A stretch of DNA of 64,000 bases, taken from NCBI GenBank assembly GCA_039545275.1, contig BCHS01000007.1, positions 62,001 to 126,000 of the forward strand. The letters are read 5' to 3'. This document shows positions 41,700 through 51,861 of the stretch, piece after piece (position 1 is the first letter of the stretch; every line of letters begins with the position of its first letter). Made by a program: the position numbers and the translations under genes. The notes below the pieces were generated by a model. The model was not told the DNA's origin, made no database searches, and saw only the letters and a list, made by a program, of their open reading frames with translations. The DNA is from Pseudomicrostroma phylloplanum. Taxonomy: Eukaryota > Basidiomycota > Exobasidiomycetes > Microstromatales.

Positions 41700-43820
41700 T
41701 CAAAGTCGTATCCGCAGCCGGTCCACGAGTCTGTACAGCTCACCGGCGAGGTAGAGGGAGCCGGTCAAGACGACTAGAGAGTCTTTTTCACCGCTTGCTT
41801 CCCGTGGCGCCTCCCCTGGCGCCTGGGCCTGCGCCGGCTTGCCAGTCTCGAGACCCTCCCTCGAGGCCCACTGCAGCGCGCTCTCCAGGTCCGGGAGGGA
41901 GACGATCTCCCACTCTGCTGAGGCTGCAGCTCCAGCTTGAGCCTCAGAGGCGATCTTCTCCCGCAATAGTGATGCCAGCTCGTGCGAGTCGAGCGGCGCG
42001 ACCCACGGCATCCCCTCTACGGGCGTGGAGAAGGGGACGAAGCCCACTCGCACGGAGAGGCGGGCATCGTTCTCACCACTGTCGGCCGTATCGATGGCAT
42101 TGCCCAGGGAGAGGGCTTGAAGCTTGTCTTGCACGGACGGCTCGACTGATGCCAGTGTGGAGGGGAGCTGCGCGAAGATGTCGAGAAGAGAGTCCAGATC
42201 TCCGTCCTTCTTCTTGCTCTCTGAAAAGGAGACGAGCAGGGTGATGGTCAGAGGCGAGGATGAGGAGGAGCCTCGTCTTGCTGTACGCATAGCTTGCAGA
42301 TGCCGGAAGAGAGCCGCAAAAGCAGGGAGGTTGTGAGCTCCGTCGACGAAGAGCCGGAGGGGGGCTACCTTGTCTTGCTGTTCGCCATCCGCTGCCGGGA
42401 CAGAGACTGGGACATCCACCCAGCTACCTCTGCCCTCCCAACTGTGCACCCCGCTCACGATCGCCTGCTCCACACCCTCGCTCAATGCTCCACTGGGGCC
42501 ACTGAGCATCCCAGTCTCTCGCAGCGCCCAGGCAAGGCCTAGCCTCAGCTCTTCGTGACGGTCGGCTCCTTGCAGCCCACGGCCAGACGGGGGTTCGTCG
42601 GATGCAATGGCGTAGATTGTGGAGAGGGCCGTGGAGACGGAGGAGAGGACGGGGGCCGTTGGCTGCAGTGGTGGCAACAGAGGCGTTTTCAGGGCATTGT
42701 GGCCCGGAGACGCTTGGAAGGGTCCATTGGTGAAGAGCGTTGAGGCTAGCGATGCCGGCGTTGCGTTCGACGTCGATGTAGATGCAGAGCTGGCTTCCGA
42801 ATCGTCAAGGGACACTCCTGTAGCAGCGTCGGTTGTTGCTGATCTTGTAGTGGCAGGCGACTGTAGAACAGGCGGGAGCGTGACGCTCCACTGCGATGTG
42901 ACCCGCCAGTCGCCTTCTTCTTGCCTGCCAGTGAGCTTCCTTGAGGAAGTCTCGCATCGGACTAGCCGAGCTTTGAGCGTTTCTGCCAATCTGCGAGTCG
43001 TAGAGAGAATCTCGGCAGTATCTTCGCCGAGAACTCGCGCGTCTTCTTCCTCTGCTGACCACCGGCGAAGGTTTGACTCCTTGCCCTCGGAGCCCTGGTC
43101 CGCTACCACCACCAGGCCATTCTCCTTTCCGATGCCTAGCTTGTTCTCTGTGATCTGCCCCAAAGTGTTCCCTAGGAAAGTTGCATGATCCCTCCCGATG
43201 GGCGTGATGACACTGGCGAGTACACCCTCCGCAGGGAAGACGTTGGTGGCGTCCATCAGGCCTCCCATGCCGCATTCGACGATGAGGACTTGTGGTATGG
43301 GTGTGCTGAGGGTACAGCTGACGAGGAAGCGTGCAAAGAGCAGCTCAAAGGGGCTGGCATCGATCGATGCCACGCTTTGCCCAGTCCCGTCGAGCACATT
43401 AGCCTCAGTCACCTTCTCTCCTGCTGTGCGCCATACTCCAGCATCTACAACTTTCCCTGTCATCCGGCACGAGTCCCTCTCCTCTCTCAGATGAGGCGAG
43501 TTGAAGCGAGCTGTATGCAGGCCGAAGTGTGTGAGGAGCGAGTCGAGGAGCGACGAGGTGGTGCCCTTGCAGTTTGTGCCGGCGATGTGTATCACTGGAA
43601 AGGCATTTTGCGGGCGGCCTAGGCGATCCAAGAGGGGGATGATGCGCTCCAGGCCTGGCTGAATGGCGGCCGTGGTGGAAGAAGAGGAGGAGGGAGCGCT
43701 CATCAGAACGACTCGGCCAGCTGAGAAGCGACGTAGGGTGAGGCTGTTGGCGCTGAGTCCGGAGAACAAGACAAGAGGACGGTGACGCAGTGCAGATGTC
43801 GCTTGCCTACCGATGAGCAT
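41700..43820 (-). CDS. Dihydrofolate synthase/folylpolyglutamate synthase family (Fol3-like)
   Basis: A single exon of up to 706 residues. The Mur-ligase-type ATP loop HIAGTNCKGTTSSLLDSLL is at about residues 77-95. It is followed by TARFNSPHLREERDSCR, VECGMGGLMDATNV and ITPIGRDHATFLGNTLGQITENKLGI, all folate-ligase signatures. The C-terminal domain is marked by LRLFVDGAHN. The protein is longer than the about 430-residue norm because of two Ser/Ala-rich inserts (near residues 330-390 and 600-680). An N-terminal basic stretch (RHRPLVLF...LRRFSAGR) could be a mitochondrial presequence; a second Met at 43,703 would give a cytosolic form. Preference for dihydropteroate (Fol3) over polyglutamylation (Met7) is inferred from the GTNCKGTT context. 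Confidence 0.85.
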   Translation of the reverse strand: MLIGRQATSALRHRPLVLFSGLSANSLTLRRFSAGRVVLMSAPSSSSSTTAAIQPGLERIIPLLDRLGRPQNAFPVIHIAGTNCKGTTSSLLDSLLTHFGLHTARFNSPHLREERDSCRMTGKVVDAGVWRTAGEKVTEANVLDGTGQSVASIDASPFELLFARFLVSCTLSTPIPQVLIVECGMGGLMDATNVFPAEGVLASVITPIGRDHATFLGNTLGQITENKLGIGKENGLVVVADQGSEGKESNLRRWSAEEEDARVLGEDTAEILSTTRRLAETLKARLVRCETSSRKLTGRQEEGDWRVTSQWSVTLPPVLQSPATTRSATTDAATGVSLDDSEASSASTSTSNATPASLASTLFTNGPFQASPGHNALKTPLLPPLQPTAPVLSSVSTALSTIYAIASDEPPSGRGLQGADRHEELRLGLAWALRETGMLSGPSGALSEGVEQAIVSGVHSWEGRGSWVDVPVSVPAADGEQQDKVAPLRLFVDGAHNLPAFAALFRHLQAMRTARRGSSSSSPLTITLLVSFSESKKKDGDLDSLLDIFAQLPSTLASVEPSVQDKLQALSLGNAIDTADSGENDARLSVRVGFVPFSTPVEGMPWVAPLDSHELASLLREKIASEAQAGAAASAEWEIVSLPDLESALQWASREGLETGKPAQAQAPGEAPREASGEKDSLVVLTGSLYLAGELYRLVDRLRIRL

Positions 43821-44382
43821 GGAGAGTAGGGCGTCTGCGGTCTCGCCCTTTCACCCGGACAAGAGTCATAGCAACCATGACCTTGACTCGTCAATTTCTC
43901 TCCACCTCGTCTTTTGTGTTCCTGCGCCGGGCCAGGCACACACCGCCGCCTGCAACCCAGAACGCGGGGTCAAAGCGGAAAGGGACCAAGCAGCCCGATG
44001 CGCGCACTCAAGCACACACACACACACACACACACACACCCAAGTGTCCACCCAGACTAACACCACCATCACCGCCGGCAAATACTCCCGCACCGGCTGC
44101 CAAACCTAACCTCACCATGGCCAGGTAGAGCGGACTATTGTTGATCATCTTCGTCATCCTAGCTTTCTTCGAAGCTCCTCCCTCGCTCACCCTTGCCGCT
44201 CCGATCTCCCTCGGCACACCTTACCAACACCTCGAATGCAAGATGCAGCAACGTACATGAGGCAAAGCCACGAGCTCTACTCTTGCTCTTAGACGGCAAC
44301 TACAGTCAGTCGCCAAGACGACTGCTGAGCAAGGACTGCTGCAGCCAACAGTAGCAGATCTTTCACCAAGTCTGCTCACAGC
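43821..44382. promoter_or_regulatory. Divergent promoter between Fol3-like gene and the PDK1-like kinase
   Basis: 562 bp, with the (CA)13 tract listed separately. No gene is supported. Confidence 0.4.
44013..44039 (+). repeat. (CA)13 dinucleotide microsatellite
   Basis: An uninterrupted CA run between divergent genes. Confidence 0.95.
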
Positions 44383-47300
44383 ATGTCCCAATCTCACCCA
44401 TCCACCTCACGTCTGCCTGATCCTGCAGCGGAGCATTCGCTCCCTCAGGGGCCCGAAGCAAGGCAGGCCACCGCTTCCTCCTCTTCTCAACCCGCTTTCC
44501 CCGCAGCTCGCAATCGAAGCGGTATCCTTTCAAGAGGGCACTCCAATCGCTCTGCTACCCACATCTCCTCGCCAGAGCCCAGTCTACTCTACCCTTCCGC
44601 AAGTGAAGACGATGGCGAGAGCGACTTCATCTCCGACTCTGGGCCGCTCCCCAAACGCTTCCCACCCTCCTACCCCTCCTCGGCAAAGTCTTCATCATCA
44701 CTTCAGAGTCAATACCGAAATGCGCTGACAAGCTCGGGAGGACCTCAAATACCTCGAATTAGTCCCCTGGCGTCAGCAGCGAGCTCGTCCAGCAACTTGG
44801 TAGAGGCTAATTATGCAGCAAACGATGTCCATCGAGTCGACTACGCTACTGCCCTCGGAGGTCGCAGTGCTGCCACCGCCAACGACGAACGGGGCTTTGA
44901 TTTGAGCAGAGCCAAGAGTATAAGCTCTGTCTCCAGCGTCACCAGCACCAGTAGCATGGAAGCCGCCCCGTTTCGGGCAGCGCCTTTGGGAAAGATCCGG
45001 ATGAGCTACACTGGAGGTGCGGCGGCCGCTGGGAGTGGCCGCGGGCCGGTTTCCGCCATACGGGTGCATCCGAGGGACCCTTTGGGATCGACCTCGATCG
45101 CAGATCTTCGCGAGGATATCGCATTCAAGAGTCCCCGCACACCTAATGCGGGGGGTATGACCGCCCTCATGGAAGCAGCCCAGGAGGCTGCCATTGCTGC
45201 ATCGCAGCAGCGCACGGCTGAAGAGGATACCACCTTTCCAGAGCTGTCCATGAGCGGTAGTGCAGAGCTGCCACGTCGTACAGTCGAGGGCGTAGCTCCT
45301 GTTGAGAAGGTCGTTTCGTCTCCCGCTGCGGCTCTTGCAGCCCGGCAGAGAGGCTTTCTTCCCAAACCTCCTACCAACGAATGGCTCTACCGCAATGGAC
45401 CTGGCCTGAATGCAAACATGGGAGGCAAGCCGATTCCTGGAGCCTACCGTAGTCTGGCAGAGATGACCCAGGGAACGGCTGAAAGCATCACAACTACGAG
45501 TCCTTCGCCATGCCCTTCCCCCACATCCAAGCGCACCGCGGCAGTCATTCGTAATAAGCTAGCGAAATCAGCCAGCAAGTTGGGCCTCAAACCATTGACA
45601 GTGGTACCGGGAGCCACTCCGCTGCATCCTCGAGTGGCATCCGAGTTCGCAGACTCTGCTTCGACGACGAGTGAAGTCTTAGACGTGCAGCAGGACCTTA
45701 TCTCTTCAGCTACAGGCGGTGCGCTGTCCGATCCCCGCTCAATCAATGTGCGGCCTCGCAGCGTGGCTCTTGCCTCTTCGCTGTTGAGTTCCAGCAGTGG
45801 TTCCTCTGGAGAGTTCATGATCAGGACCAGTTCGGCCACCAATGCTCCACTCATTGTACCTCGCCTGTCACCTCATCCTGATGCTACACAACGTATGAGC
45901 AAAGCAGGCGGCTTCTTCCCAGGACCGACGCCAAGTCAAGATATTGCGGCAATGGCAAAATCATCGACATCGCCTTCTGGCAGTCCCTTGAGCCAGGCAG
46001 TCGAAGACGAGGATCAGACGCTTCCCATTCTCAGCCTTTCTGCGCTCCGCCCGCGGCCAGGAAACAGGGACAGCTTCAGCAAATCAGCTTCGAAGCGGCG
46101 CTCATCAGCTACTCCATCGGTCAGTGGTGGCATCGATGCAGACGTCGTGACTTCGAAAGGCAACACCGACTCTCCTCCGCGTTCTACAAATATTGACGGT
46201 GGTGGCTATAGTCACCAGCAAGGTACGCCCTCGCAGCCTACCCCTGCCGAGGTGGTCCGAATGGAAGCCCAGGCCGGTATAGCTCGTCTGCCGACTGTTG
46301 GGTCAGGTCCGATGCCTGGTCCCACACCAACTGTCCGACCACATGCCTCCTTCAAAACGTCCGCAGCAGCGCACACGAGCGAAGATCCGGCCTCGACAGT
46401 GGCTTCGCTGCCGCCTTCAACGGTACTAGTGCCGCCGGCTGCGACTACAACGTCGACTGGAGGCGCCGTCGAGCCAAGTGCGAAAGAGGTACCACGCAGT
46501 CGACCGGTCATCGTCCGATCGACGTCGAGTCAGAGCAAGGCATCGCTGGCTAGCTCGACGTCGTACGAGAGTTTGGCGGGTCGCGCTTCAGACGGTGGCG
46601 GTCAGCAACGACCGACAGCGATGGACACGTATCCTGCGACAGGCTACAGCTCCTTGCAAAACTTCCGTTGGGATGATAGCCACCGAGGGACTCCCAGCAA
46701 TGGCACCGATCTGGAGGCTCAAGAGGATGACAGGAGCAACGCAGAAGATGGACATTTGCACCCAAGTCCGCAAGATTCGAACTCTCCCTCTCTTCACGCA
46801 CCGGCCGCTGAGGACCATGGATGGGCAGATCCCGATCGCCCTTTGCCTCAGAGGTCGGCAAGCGCTATGTCGTATGCAAGTGATGATCATCTTGAACTTG
46901 GCGCTGAAGCCCCCGGCGTGACAAGTGGACAGGAGGAGCCTGCGCCTGTCTCACGGGAGAGCTCTCGTGCTCCCTCGCCGACTGGGTTGTCGGGCCAACC
47001 GGCTGGCGGACACTCCTCCAAGGGCGCGAATGGGAAGTCTTACCCTTCAAAACCAGACCTCAGAGCGAAAGCTCTGCCTCCCTCTGTCGTTCCACCTCCC
47101 ATGCTGCGAATGGAGTCGACTAATACCTCAGTCTCGAAGGCGGTGTCTGACACGTCAGATATGGCTCCTCCAATGCCCTTCAAAAGACCAGCAAGGCTCG
47201 CTGCGGGAAGGATGAACTCGTCTGAAAACCGATACGATGTTATGGAAGGCGGCGTGAAAGGTGCCAGCAGTGACGGCAACCTCACTGACAGCAGTACTGC

Positions 47301-49446
47301 CAGCGGTGCTTTGGCCGCGCCTGCGATGCCAAGTGCAACTAGTGATAGGCTCAGCGTCATTGCAGAGTCATCCCCGGACAGGAGATCGAGCAACAGCTCA
47401 GTAGGCACTCCAGCCAGTGCATCGCCTTCTCCGCAGGGACTGAAAGAGGCGGACATCCCGGCTACCCTGCCTGAGCCGACCCAGAGCTCTGTAGCGCTCC
47501 CTTCCATGTCAAGACCGCGAGGCAGGGACGACTTTGAGTTTGGAGACATCCTCGGAGAAGGATCGTACTCCACAGTCATCCTCGCCTGGGACCTTCTGAC
47601 TCATGCCTCTACATCGGCCTCGCCTCGACCAGAAGCTGTTACCTCAGTGGCATCAGCACTGGCAGGCAGCGGCTCAAAAGCCGACGCTACCCTCCGCGAG
47701 GGGAAAAGAGCCTACGCTATCAAGGTTCTAGATAAGATCCACATCCTCAAGGAGCGAAAGCAGAAGTATGTCGCTGTGGAGAAGGAAGCTCTGAGCTTGC
47801 TAGTGAGACATCCTGGGGTCATCAGACTCTACTGGACTTTCCAAGACCAGGAGTCTCTATACTTTGTCCTCGAGCTCGCGCCGAATGGAGAGTTGCTGAC
47901 CTTCATCAAGAAGTATGGGTCATTCGACGAGAACACCACCCGGTACTATGCCGCTCAACTGCTCGATGCTATATCTGGAATGCATGCGGTAGGCGTCATC
48001 CACCGTGACGTTAAGCCGGAGAATGTGCTGCTGGACGATAAGATGAAGGTCAAAGTGACCGACTTTGGATCAGCCAAAATCGTCAACAAAGCCGGCGGCG
48101 ATACTGCCACTGACAACGCTGCTGGTCCTCCTCGAGCCAACTCATTCGTGGGCACTGCAGAGTACGTCTCTCCCGAGCTCCTCACTGACAAGGCCGCCTC
48201 GAAAGCCTCGGACTTCTGGGCGTTCGGATGCGTCGTGTTCCAGATGCTGGCCGGACGACCTCCCTTCAAGGCGATTAGCGAGTACCAAACGTTCCAGAAG
48301 ATCATCAAGAGGGAGTTTGAGATGCCCAGTGAGCTGAGCGAAGAGGCGACGGACTTGCTCAACAATCTGCTGGTGCTAGAGCCAGAGCAGCGCCTCCGGG
48401 ATGAACAGATTCGCTCTCATCCATTCTTCAAAGGAGTGGACTGGACGACCTTGTGGCAGACCGAGGCACCCCCCATGAAAACTGGTATTCGAGCTGCCCC
48501 GCCGCCGAAGGAGCCACGCGAGCAAGAGATGAGCAGCAATTTCGACGGCGTCTTTGGCGATCAGGACTGGGCGCGCGAGGACGATTTGGGCTCAGACGAA
48601 GAAGAAGAGGAGCCGTCCTCTGCAAGCCAGGAGCATGTGCCCGCCTTGGAGGTTTCTCCAGGCGACAGCTCTGATGAGGAGACAGGCGACGACGACGGTC
48701 GGTCTCTGGCTCCATCCGCAGATCTCGTGTCTCTGCAGTCTGGTCATCGCGCAGATGTAGAGGAAGACGAGAGCCCCTTCTCCTCGCGGTCCCACTTTGG
48801 GGCTTCAGATTCAGCAGCAGGGACTGCTCCCACGACGGTTTCCTCGAGCAGGTCTCTAGCAGCTCGGGACCGTCCACTGAGCCAGCCTGCCTCCACTCCG
48901 GCTGCTCGTCCCTCCGTGGCAGTGCTGAACTGGGCTGCCCTGCTCTTGCCCCACGAGGCGGTCCTCTATGCTTCCCCCACGGTGCACCGGAGGACGGGTA
49001 CTGCAAACCTGCAGTCCAAGAAGAGGATGCTGATCTTGACCGACTTTCCCCGTCTACTCTGCGTCAAGGAAGACGCTCAGAGCCTAAAAGTGAAGAGCGA
49101 GGTTCTCCTCACTCTCCCCGGGGAAGGCTCAAGCAACCACAAGTCCTCCATGACGGGGGGAGGAGGAGGAGGGAACCTGCTAGCATCCCCTTCGCCTGCC
49201 TCGTCAGTGCCATCAACACGCCGCGGCTCCGTCTCAGGCACTCCCTCGACCCTCGTGGTGATCAACACCCTCGCCTCGTCCGCAGCGCTGGGCGCCATCA
49301 ACCCCAATGTGCTCCTGTCGATTGAGCAGAGAGGGATGAAGACGCTCATTATCCACACGCCTGCAAGGTCTTACACTTATGATGACCCGAGTGGGGATGC
49401 GAGCAATTGGATGAGGAGTATTCGGGCTGCAGCGGCGAGACGGTGA
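44383..49446 (+). CDS. PDK1/Pkh-type AGC kinase with a giant N-terminal extension and C-terminal PH-like domain
   Basis: A single exon of 1,687 residues. About 1,045 residues of Ser/Pro-rich, apparently disordered sequence precede the kinase domain (residues about 1,048-1,375). Kinase landmarks are FGDILGEGSYSTVILAWD (Gly-loop), AYAIKVLDK, HRDVKPENVLL, DFGSAKI (D1227), the activation segment NSFVGTAEYVSPELL, and DFWAFGCVVFQMLAGRPPF. SFVGTAEYVSPE is the PDK1 signature, whose Ser is autophosphorylated. The N-lobe carries a 40-residue insert between the Gly-loop and the VAIK Lys. The C-terminal segment WAALLLPHEAVLYASPTVHRR to SNWMRSIRAA fits the PDK1-type PH domain. In yeasts Pkh kinases activate Ypk, Sch9 and Pkc1 downstream of sphingolipids; the same role is inferred. 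Confidence 0.93.
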   Translation: MSQSHPSTSRLPDPAAEHSLPQGPEARQATASSSSQPAFPAARNRSGILSRGHSNRSATHISSPEPSLLYPSASEDDGESDFISDSGPLPKRFPPSYPSSAKSSSSLQSQYRNALTSSGGPQIPRISPLASAASSSSNLVEANYAANDVHRVDYATALGGRSAATANDERGFDLSRAKSISSVSSVTSTSSMEAAPFRAAPLGKIRMSYTGGAAAAGSGRGPVSAIRVHPRDPLGSTSIADLREDIAFKSPRTPNAGGMTALMEAAQEAAIAASQQRTAEEDTTFPELSMSGSAELPRRTVEGVAPVEKVVSSPAAALAARQRGFLPKPPTNEWLYRNGPGLNANMGGKPIPGAYRSLAEMTQGTAESITTTSPSPCPSPTSKRTAAVIRNKLAKSASKLGLKPLTVVPGATPLHPRVASEFADSASTTSEVLDVQQDLISSATGGALSDPRSINVRPRSVALASSLLSSSSGSSGEFMIRTSSATNAPLIVPRLSPHPDATQRMSKAGGFFPGPTPSQDIAAMAKSSTSPSGSPLSQAVEDEDQTLPILSLSALRPRPGNRDSFSKSASKRRSSATPSVSGGIDADVVTSKGNTDSPPRSTNIDGGGYSHQQGTPSQPTPAEVVRMEAQAGIARLPTVGSGPMPGPTPTVRPHASFKTSAAAHTSEDPASTVASLPPSTVLVPPAATTTSTGGAVEPSAKEVPRSRPVIVRSTSSQSKASLASSTSYESLAGRASDGGGQQRPTAMDTYPATGYSSLQNFRWDDSHRGTPSNGTDLEAQEDDRSNAEDGHLHPSPQDSNSPSLHAPAAEDHGWADPDRPLPQRSASAMSYASDDHLELGAEAPGVTSGQEEPAPVSRESSRAPSPTGLSGQPAGGHSSKGANGKSYPSKPDLRAKALPPSVVPPPMLRMESTNTSVSKAVSDTSDMAPPMPFKRPARLAAGRMNSSENRYDVMEGGVKGASSDGNLTDSSTASGALAAPAMPSATSDRLSVIAESSPDRRSSNSSVGTPASASPSPQGLKEADIPATLPEPTQSSVALPSMSRPRGRDDFEFGDILGEGSYSTVILAWDLLTHASTSASPRPEAVTSVASALAGSGSKADATLREGKRAYAIKVLDKIHILKERKQKYVAVEKEALSLLVRHPGVIRLYWTFQDQESLYFVLELAPNGELLTFIKKYGSFDENTTRYYAAQLLDAISGMHAVGVIHRDVKPENVLLDDKMKVKVTDFGSAKIVNKAGGDTATDNAAGPPRANSFVGTAEYVSPELLTDKAASKASDFWAFGCVVFQMLAGRPPFKAISEYQTFQKIIKREFEMPSELSEEATDLLNNLLVLEPEQRLRDEQIRSHPFFKGVDWTTLWQTEAPPMKTGIRAAPPPKEPREQEMSSNFDGVFGDQDWAREDDLGSDEEEEEPSSASQEHVPALEVSPGDSSDEETGDDDGRSLAPSADLVSLQSGHRADVEEDESPFSSRSHFGASDSAAGTAPTTVSSSRSLAARDRPLSQPASTPAARPSVAVLNWAALLLPHEAVLYASPTVHRRTGTANLQSKKRMLILTDFPRLLCVKEDAQSLKVKSEVLLTLPGEGSSNHKSSMTGGGGGGNLLASPSPASSVPSTRRGSVSGTPSTLVVINTLASSAALGAINPNVLLSIEQRGMKTLIIHTPARSYTYDDPSGDASNWMRSIRAAAARR

Positions 49447-49781
49447 AGCGGTGAAGCGATAAAGCCGGACCGAGGAGGAAGTGGATTCAGGATGGCTCAC
49501 ATGGTGTGTGGTCATGGTGAAGGTGGTTGCGGGAGTGCGAAGTGGGTAGTGATGCGAGACAACTAGTGGGGGAGAGCCTGAACTGAGAGTCACACTTGGG
49601 AGAGAGGAGCACTCATGCGGTCTTGTCAGACGATCAATGTAAACGAGGGCAACGCAATTGTTTCATTATACACATCTATGTCTCGTGCGTCCGAGCCCAT
49701 CTACCTGACTTTGGGCGACTGTTTTGATCCCTCTTGAGTTGGTCCAGAGTTGCTGCCCCTTTATTACTCGCCTCTCTTCTC
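49447..49781. other. Intergenic spacer between convergent genes
   Basis: 3' regions of the kinase and the inositol-monophosphatase-like gene; this marks the left edge of the quinate cluster. Nothing else seen. Confidence 0.5.
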
Positions 49782-51143
49782 CTAGTAGGCATACTCTACT
49801 CCCTCTCGTTGGTAAGCCAGTCCGCCTAGGTGCAGCCTCTCCCATACACTCCTCACCACCCTCTCCTGAGCCTGCACTGCCGTCTCCTCTTCCTCTCCTT
49901 GTCCCCCCGCAGGCGATCCCACCAAGCAGGGCCTCACACATAGGAATCGTCTCGCCCCCAGCGACGGGCGCGGGAGGCGCGCCTCGCTCTTAGCATCCCA
50001 AAGCGGCGAGTCCGGCGGGGGCGCATTCCCCTCTGTTGCCATTCCTCCCGCTTCGTACAGGACTGCGAGCCCAGCACAGACGTCCCACTCCCAGCATCCC
50101 CCCTCCCAGAAGACATCCACTGCCCCCGAGGCACAAAATGCCAGGTCTAGCGCCGCGCTTCCCATACTCCTCAGACCTTGCGCCTGTCCGCCTAGCCCGT
50201 TGCGACTGCCTCGTTCGCCCGCGAGATTGAGGAAGGAGTTGGCCTTGCGGAGGAGGTTCCCATCGGGGGCGCCGCGACGGTCTTTGCCCCATTCTGAGGC
50301 TATAAGAAGACCACCGGGAGCTTGGCGGGAGAGGGGACGGGTTGGCTGGAGTGGGAGACGGAGTGGTTGGGGACCTGGTGGTGGAGGAACGGAAGAGGAG
50401 GAGGACGAAGAGGAAGAGGGGTCCGCAAGAGTCGAGGTGGAGGTTGAAGTAGAAGCGGCAGCGGTAGCTTGAGTAGGTTTAGAAGATGAAGTTGAGAGTG
50501 CCGAGCAGGCGTACCGCTCCAAAAAAGCCAGTGAGCACTGTATCGGGTCCGTAGTGGAAGGGTAGGACTGGTAGGCACCCCTCCCCTGGCAAGAAGACCA
50601 AAGTGTACCTCCCGAAGCACGAGGGTCGAGTCCCCCCAGCATCGGCGCATAGATGGCTCCCACCACCGGCACCTTATTGACCGTAAACCCGATAGAGACA
50701 CACACAAATGGGAAGAGGTGCAGAAAATTCACCGTCCCGTCTAGCGGGTCGACGATCCAGGTGGGCTCGTCCGTAAGTTCGAAGCGCTTACTTCCACCGG
50801 CCGCATACGTCTCTTCGGCTAGGAGGGCATGGCGAGGGTAGCGTGCTCGGATCTCATCGAGGATGAACTTCTCCACACGGATGTCCGTCTCGGTTACAAT
50901 GTCCACATTGGACTGCTTATCCCGCACGTCCAAGTCTGGGGTATGCGATAGAGCTGCCTCGCCTGTGGAGGCAGAGGCAGAAGGGGGTGGGAGGTAGCCA
51001 GCCTGAGACCGGGAAAAGGCTGCCTGGCGCAAAAGAGCTCCGGCGCGAACGGCGAGGTCCGTGGCAAAATCATGGATGGCCTCCAAGTCTATCGAGGAAG
51101 AAGCGTCCATGCTGGCACCCGGTGCTGTAGAGGAGTCTACCAT
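49782..51143 (-). CDS. Inositol-monophosphatase-like protein (qutG/qa-x type)
   Basis: A single exon of 453 residues. IMPase motifs are complete: DKQSNVDIVTETDIRVEKF, LLAEETY (metal-binding Glu pair), WIVDPLDGTVNFLHLFPF (the DPLDGT motif) and GGCWEWDVCAGLAVLYEAGG (the C-terminal WDxxAG motif). A Ser/Thr/Pro-rich insert (about residues 230-290) enlarges it beyond the usual 270-340 residues. In the ascomycete quinate clusters (qutG of Aspergillus, qa-x of Neurospora) an IMPase-like gene sits with the quinate enzymes; its role there is unclear. The position here, next to a quinate permease and transcribed in the same direction, suggests the same association. It could otherwise be an ordinary inositol monophosphatase. 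Confidence 0.88.
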   Translation of the reverse strand: MVDSSTAPGASMDASSSIDLEAIHDFATDLAVRAGALLRQAAFSRSQAGYLPPPSASASTGEAALSHTPDLDVRDKQSNVDIVTETDIRVEKFILDEIRARYPRHALLAEETYAAGGSKRFELTDEPTWIVDPLDGTVNFLHLFPFVCVSIGFTVNKVPVVGAIYAPMLGGLDPRASGGTLWSSCQGRGAYQSYPSTTDPIQCSLAFLERYACSALSTSSSKPTQATAAASTSTSTSTLADPSSSSSSSSSVPPPPGPQPLRLPLQPTRPLSRQAPGGLLIASEWGKDRRGAPDGNLLRKANSFLNLAGERGSRNGLGGQAQGLRSMGSAALDLAFCASGAVDVFWEGGCWEWDVCAGLAVLYEAGGMATEGNAPPPDSPLWDAKSEARLPRPSLGARRFLCVRPCLVGSPAGGQGEEEETAVQAQERVVRSVWERLHLGGLAYQREGVEYAY

Positions 51144-51861
51144 GACCCTCTAGGCGGTTGATGGTTGCGGAGAGAAAAGGTCGACGTGGGCAAGGAGGAG
51201 CCAAAGGGAGAGGGTGAGGAGAGAAGCTCTCGGGCGAATTGGTTGCTTGGTTGGTTGGGTTGCTTGGGCCAAGTCGCTTCTCGCTTGTCGCTCCGACTTC
51301 GGCTTCCCGCTCGACTGACTTCGACTTGACTCCTTCGGTCAGCCATGTCCGAAAAAAGCCCGTGGGAGGGACAGACGGACAATGGGGGTCAGCTCGGCTT
51401 CGCTGGTCATGCCAACGGACATCGCTGACCAAAGGCTGCAGTGTAAGATATAGCAACACGTTCGGATATCATCTAGGCACAGCATTGACGATGACTCTGA
51501 CCAGTCGGGAGGAATCTATGGACGCAACATGACTAGGGAGAGAAGCTCGAACTCTCTCTCTGATTTCCCTGCCAAAGTCGTACTCAAGAGACTGCCTGCC
51601 TCCCTGCACATGCTCAGATCAAGACATTGGAATATGCTTTGATGGTATATCATTTAGGTGTTCGTTTGTGACTCTCGTCGATGAGTGCTTCGTGACCGAG
51701 ACAATGAGGAAAGAGCTATACAACGAGAAGCAAGAGACAAGTTTGGGATGATAGGAGGCCACAACATCCTGATGATAGAGGGCCTGCCACAAGATGGTGA
51801 GGTGACAACTTTACGAACCGAGACGAGAGAAAGAAAATAGAGCAGGAAGCTTGTGCCACAC
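51144..51861. other. Intergenic region between the IMPase-like and permease genes
   Basis: 718 bp holding the promoter of the IMPase-like gene (right to left) and the 3' region of the permease. No gene is supported. The 18-mer motif of the permease promoter was not found here by eye. Confidence 0.5.

Noticed and set aside
44013..44039. CA repeat as part of a coding region or CRISPR-like array
   Set aside because: A pure dinucleotide run without spacers, located between divergent promoters; a simple microsatellite.
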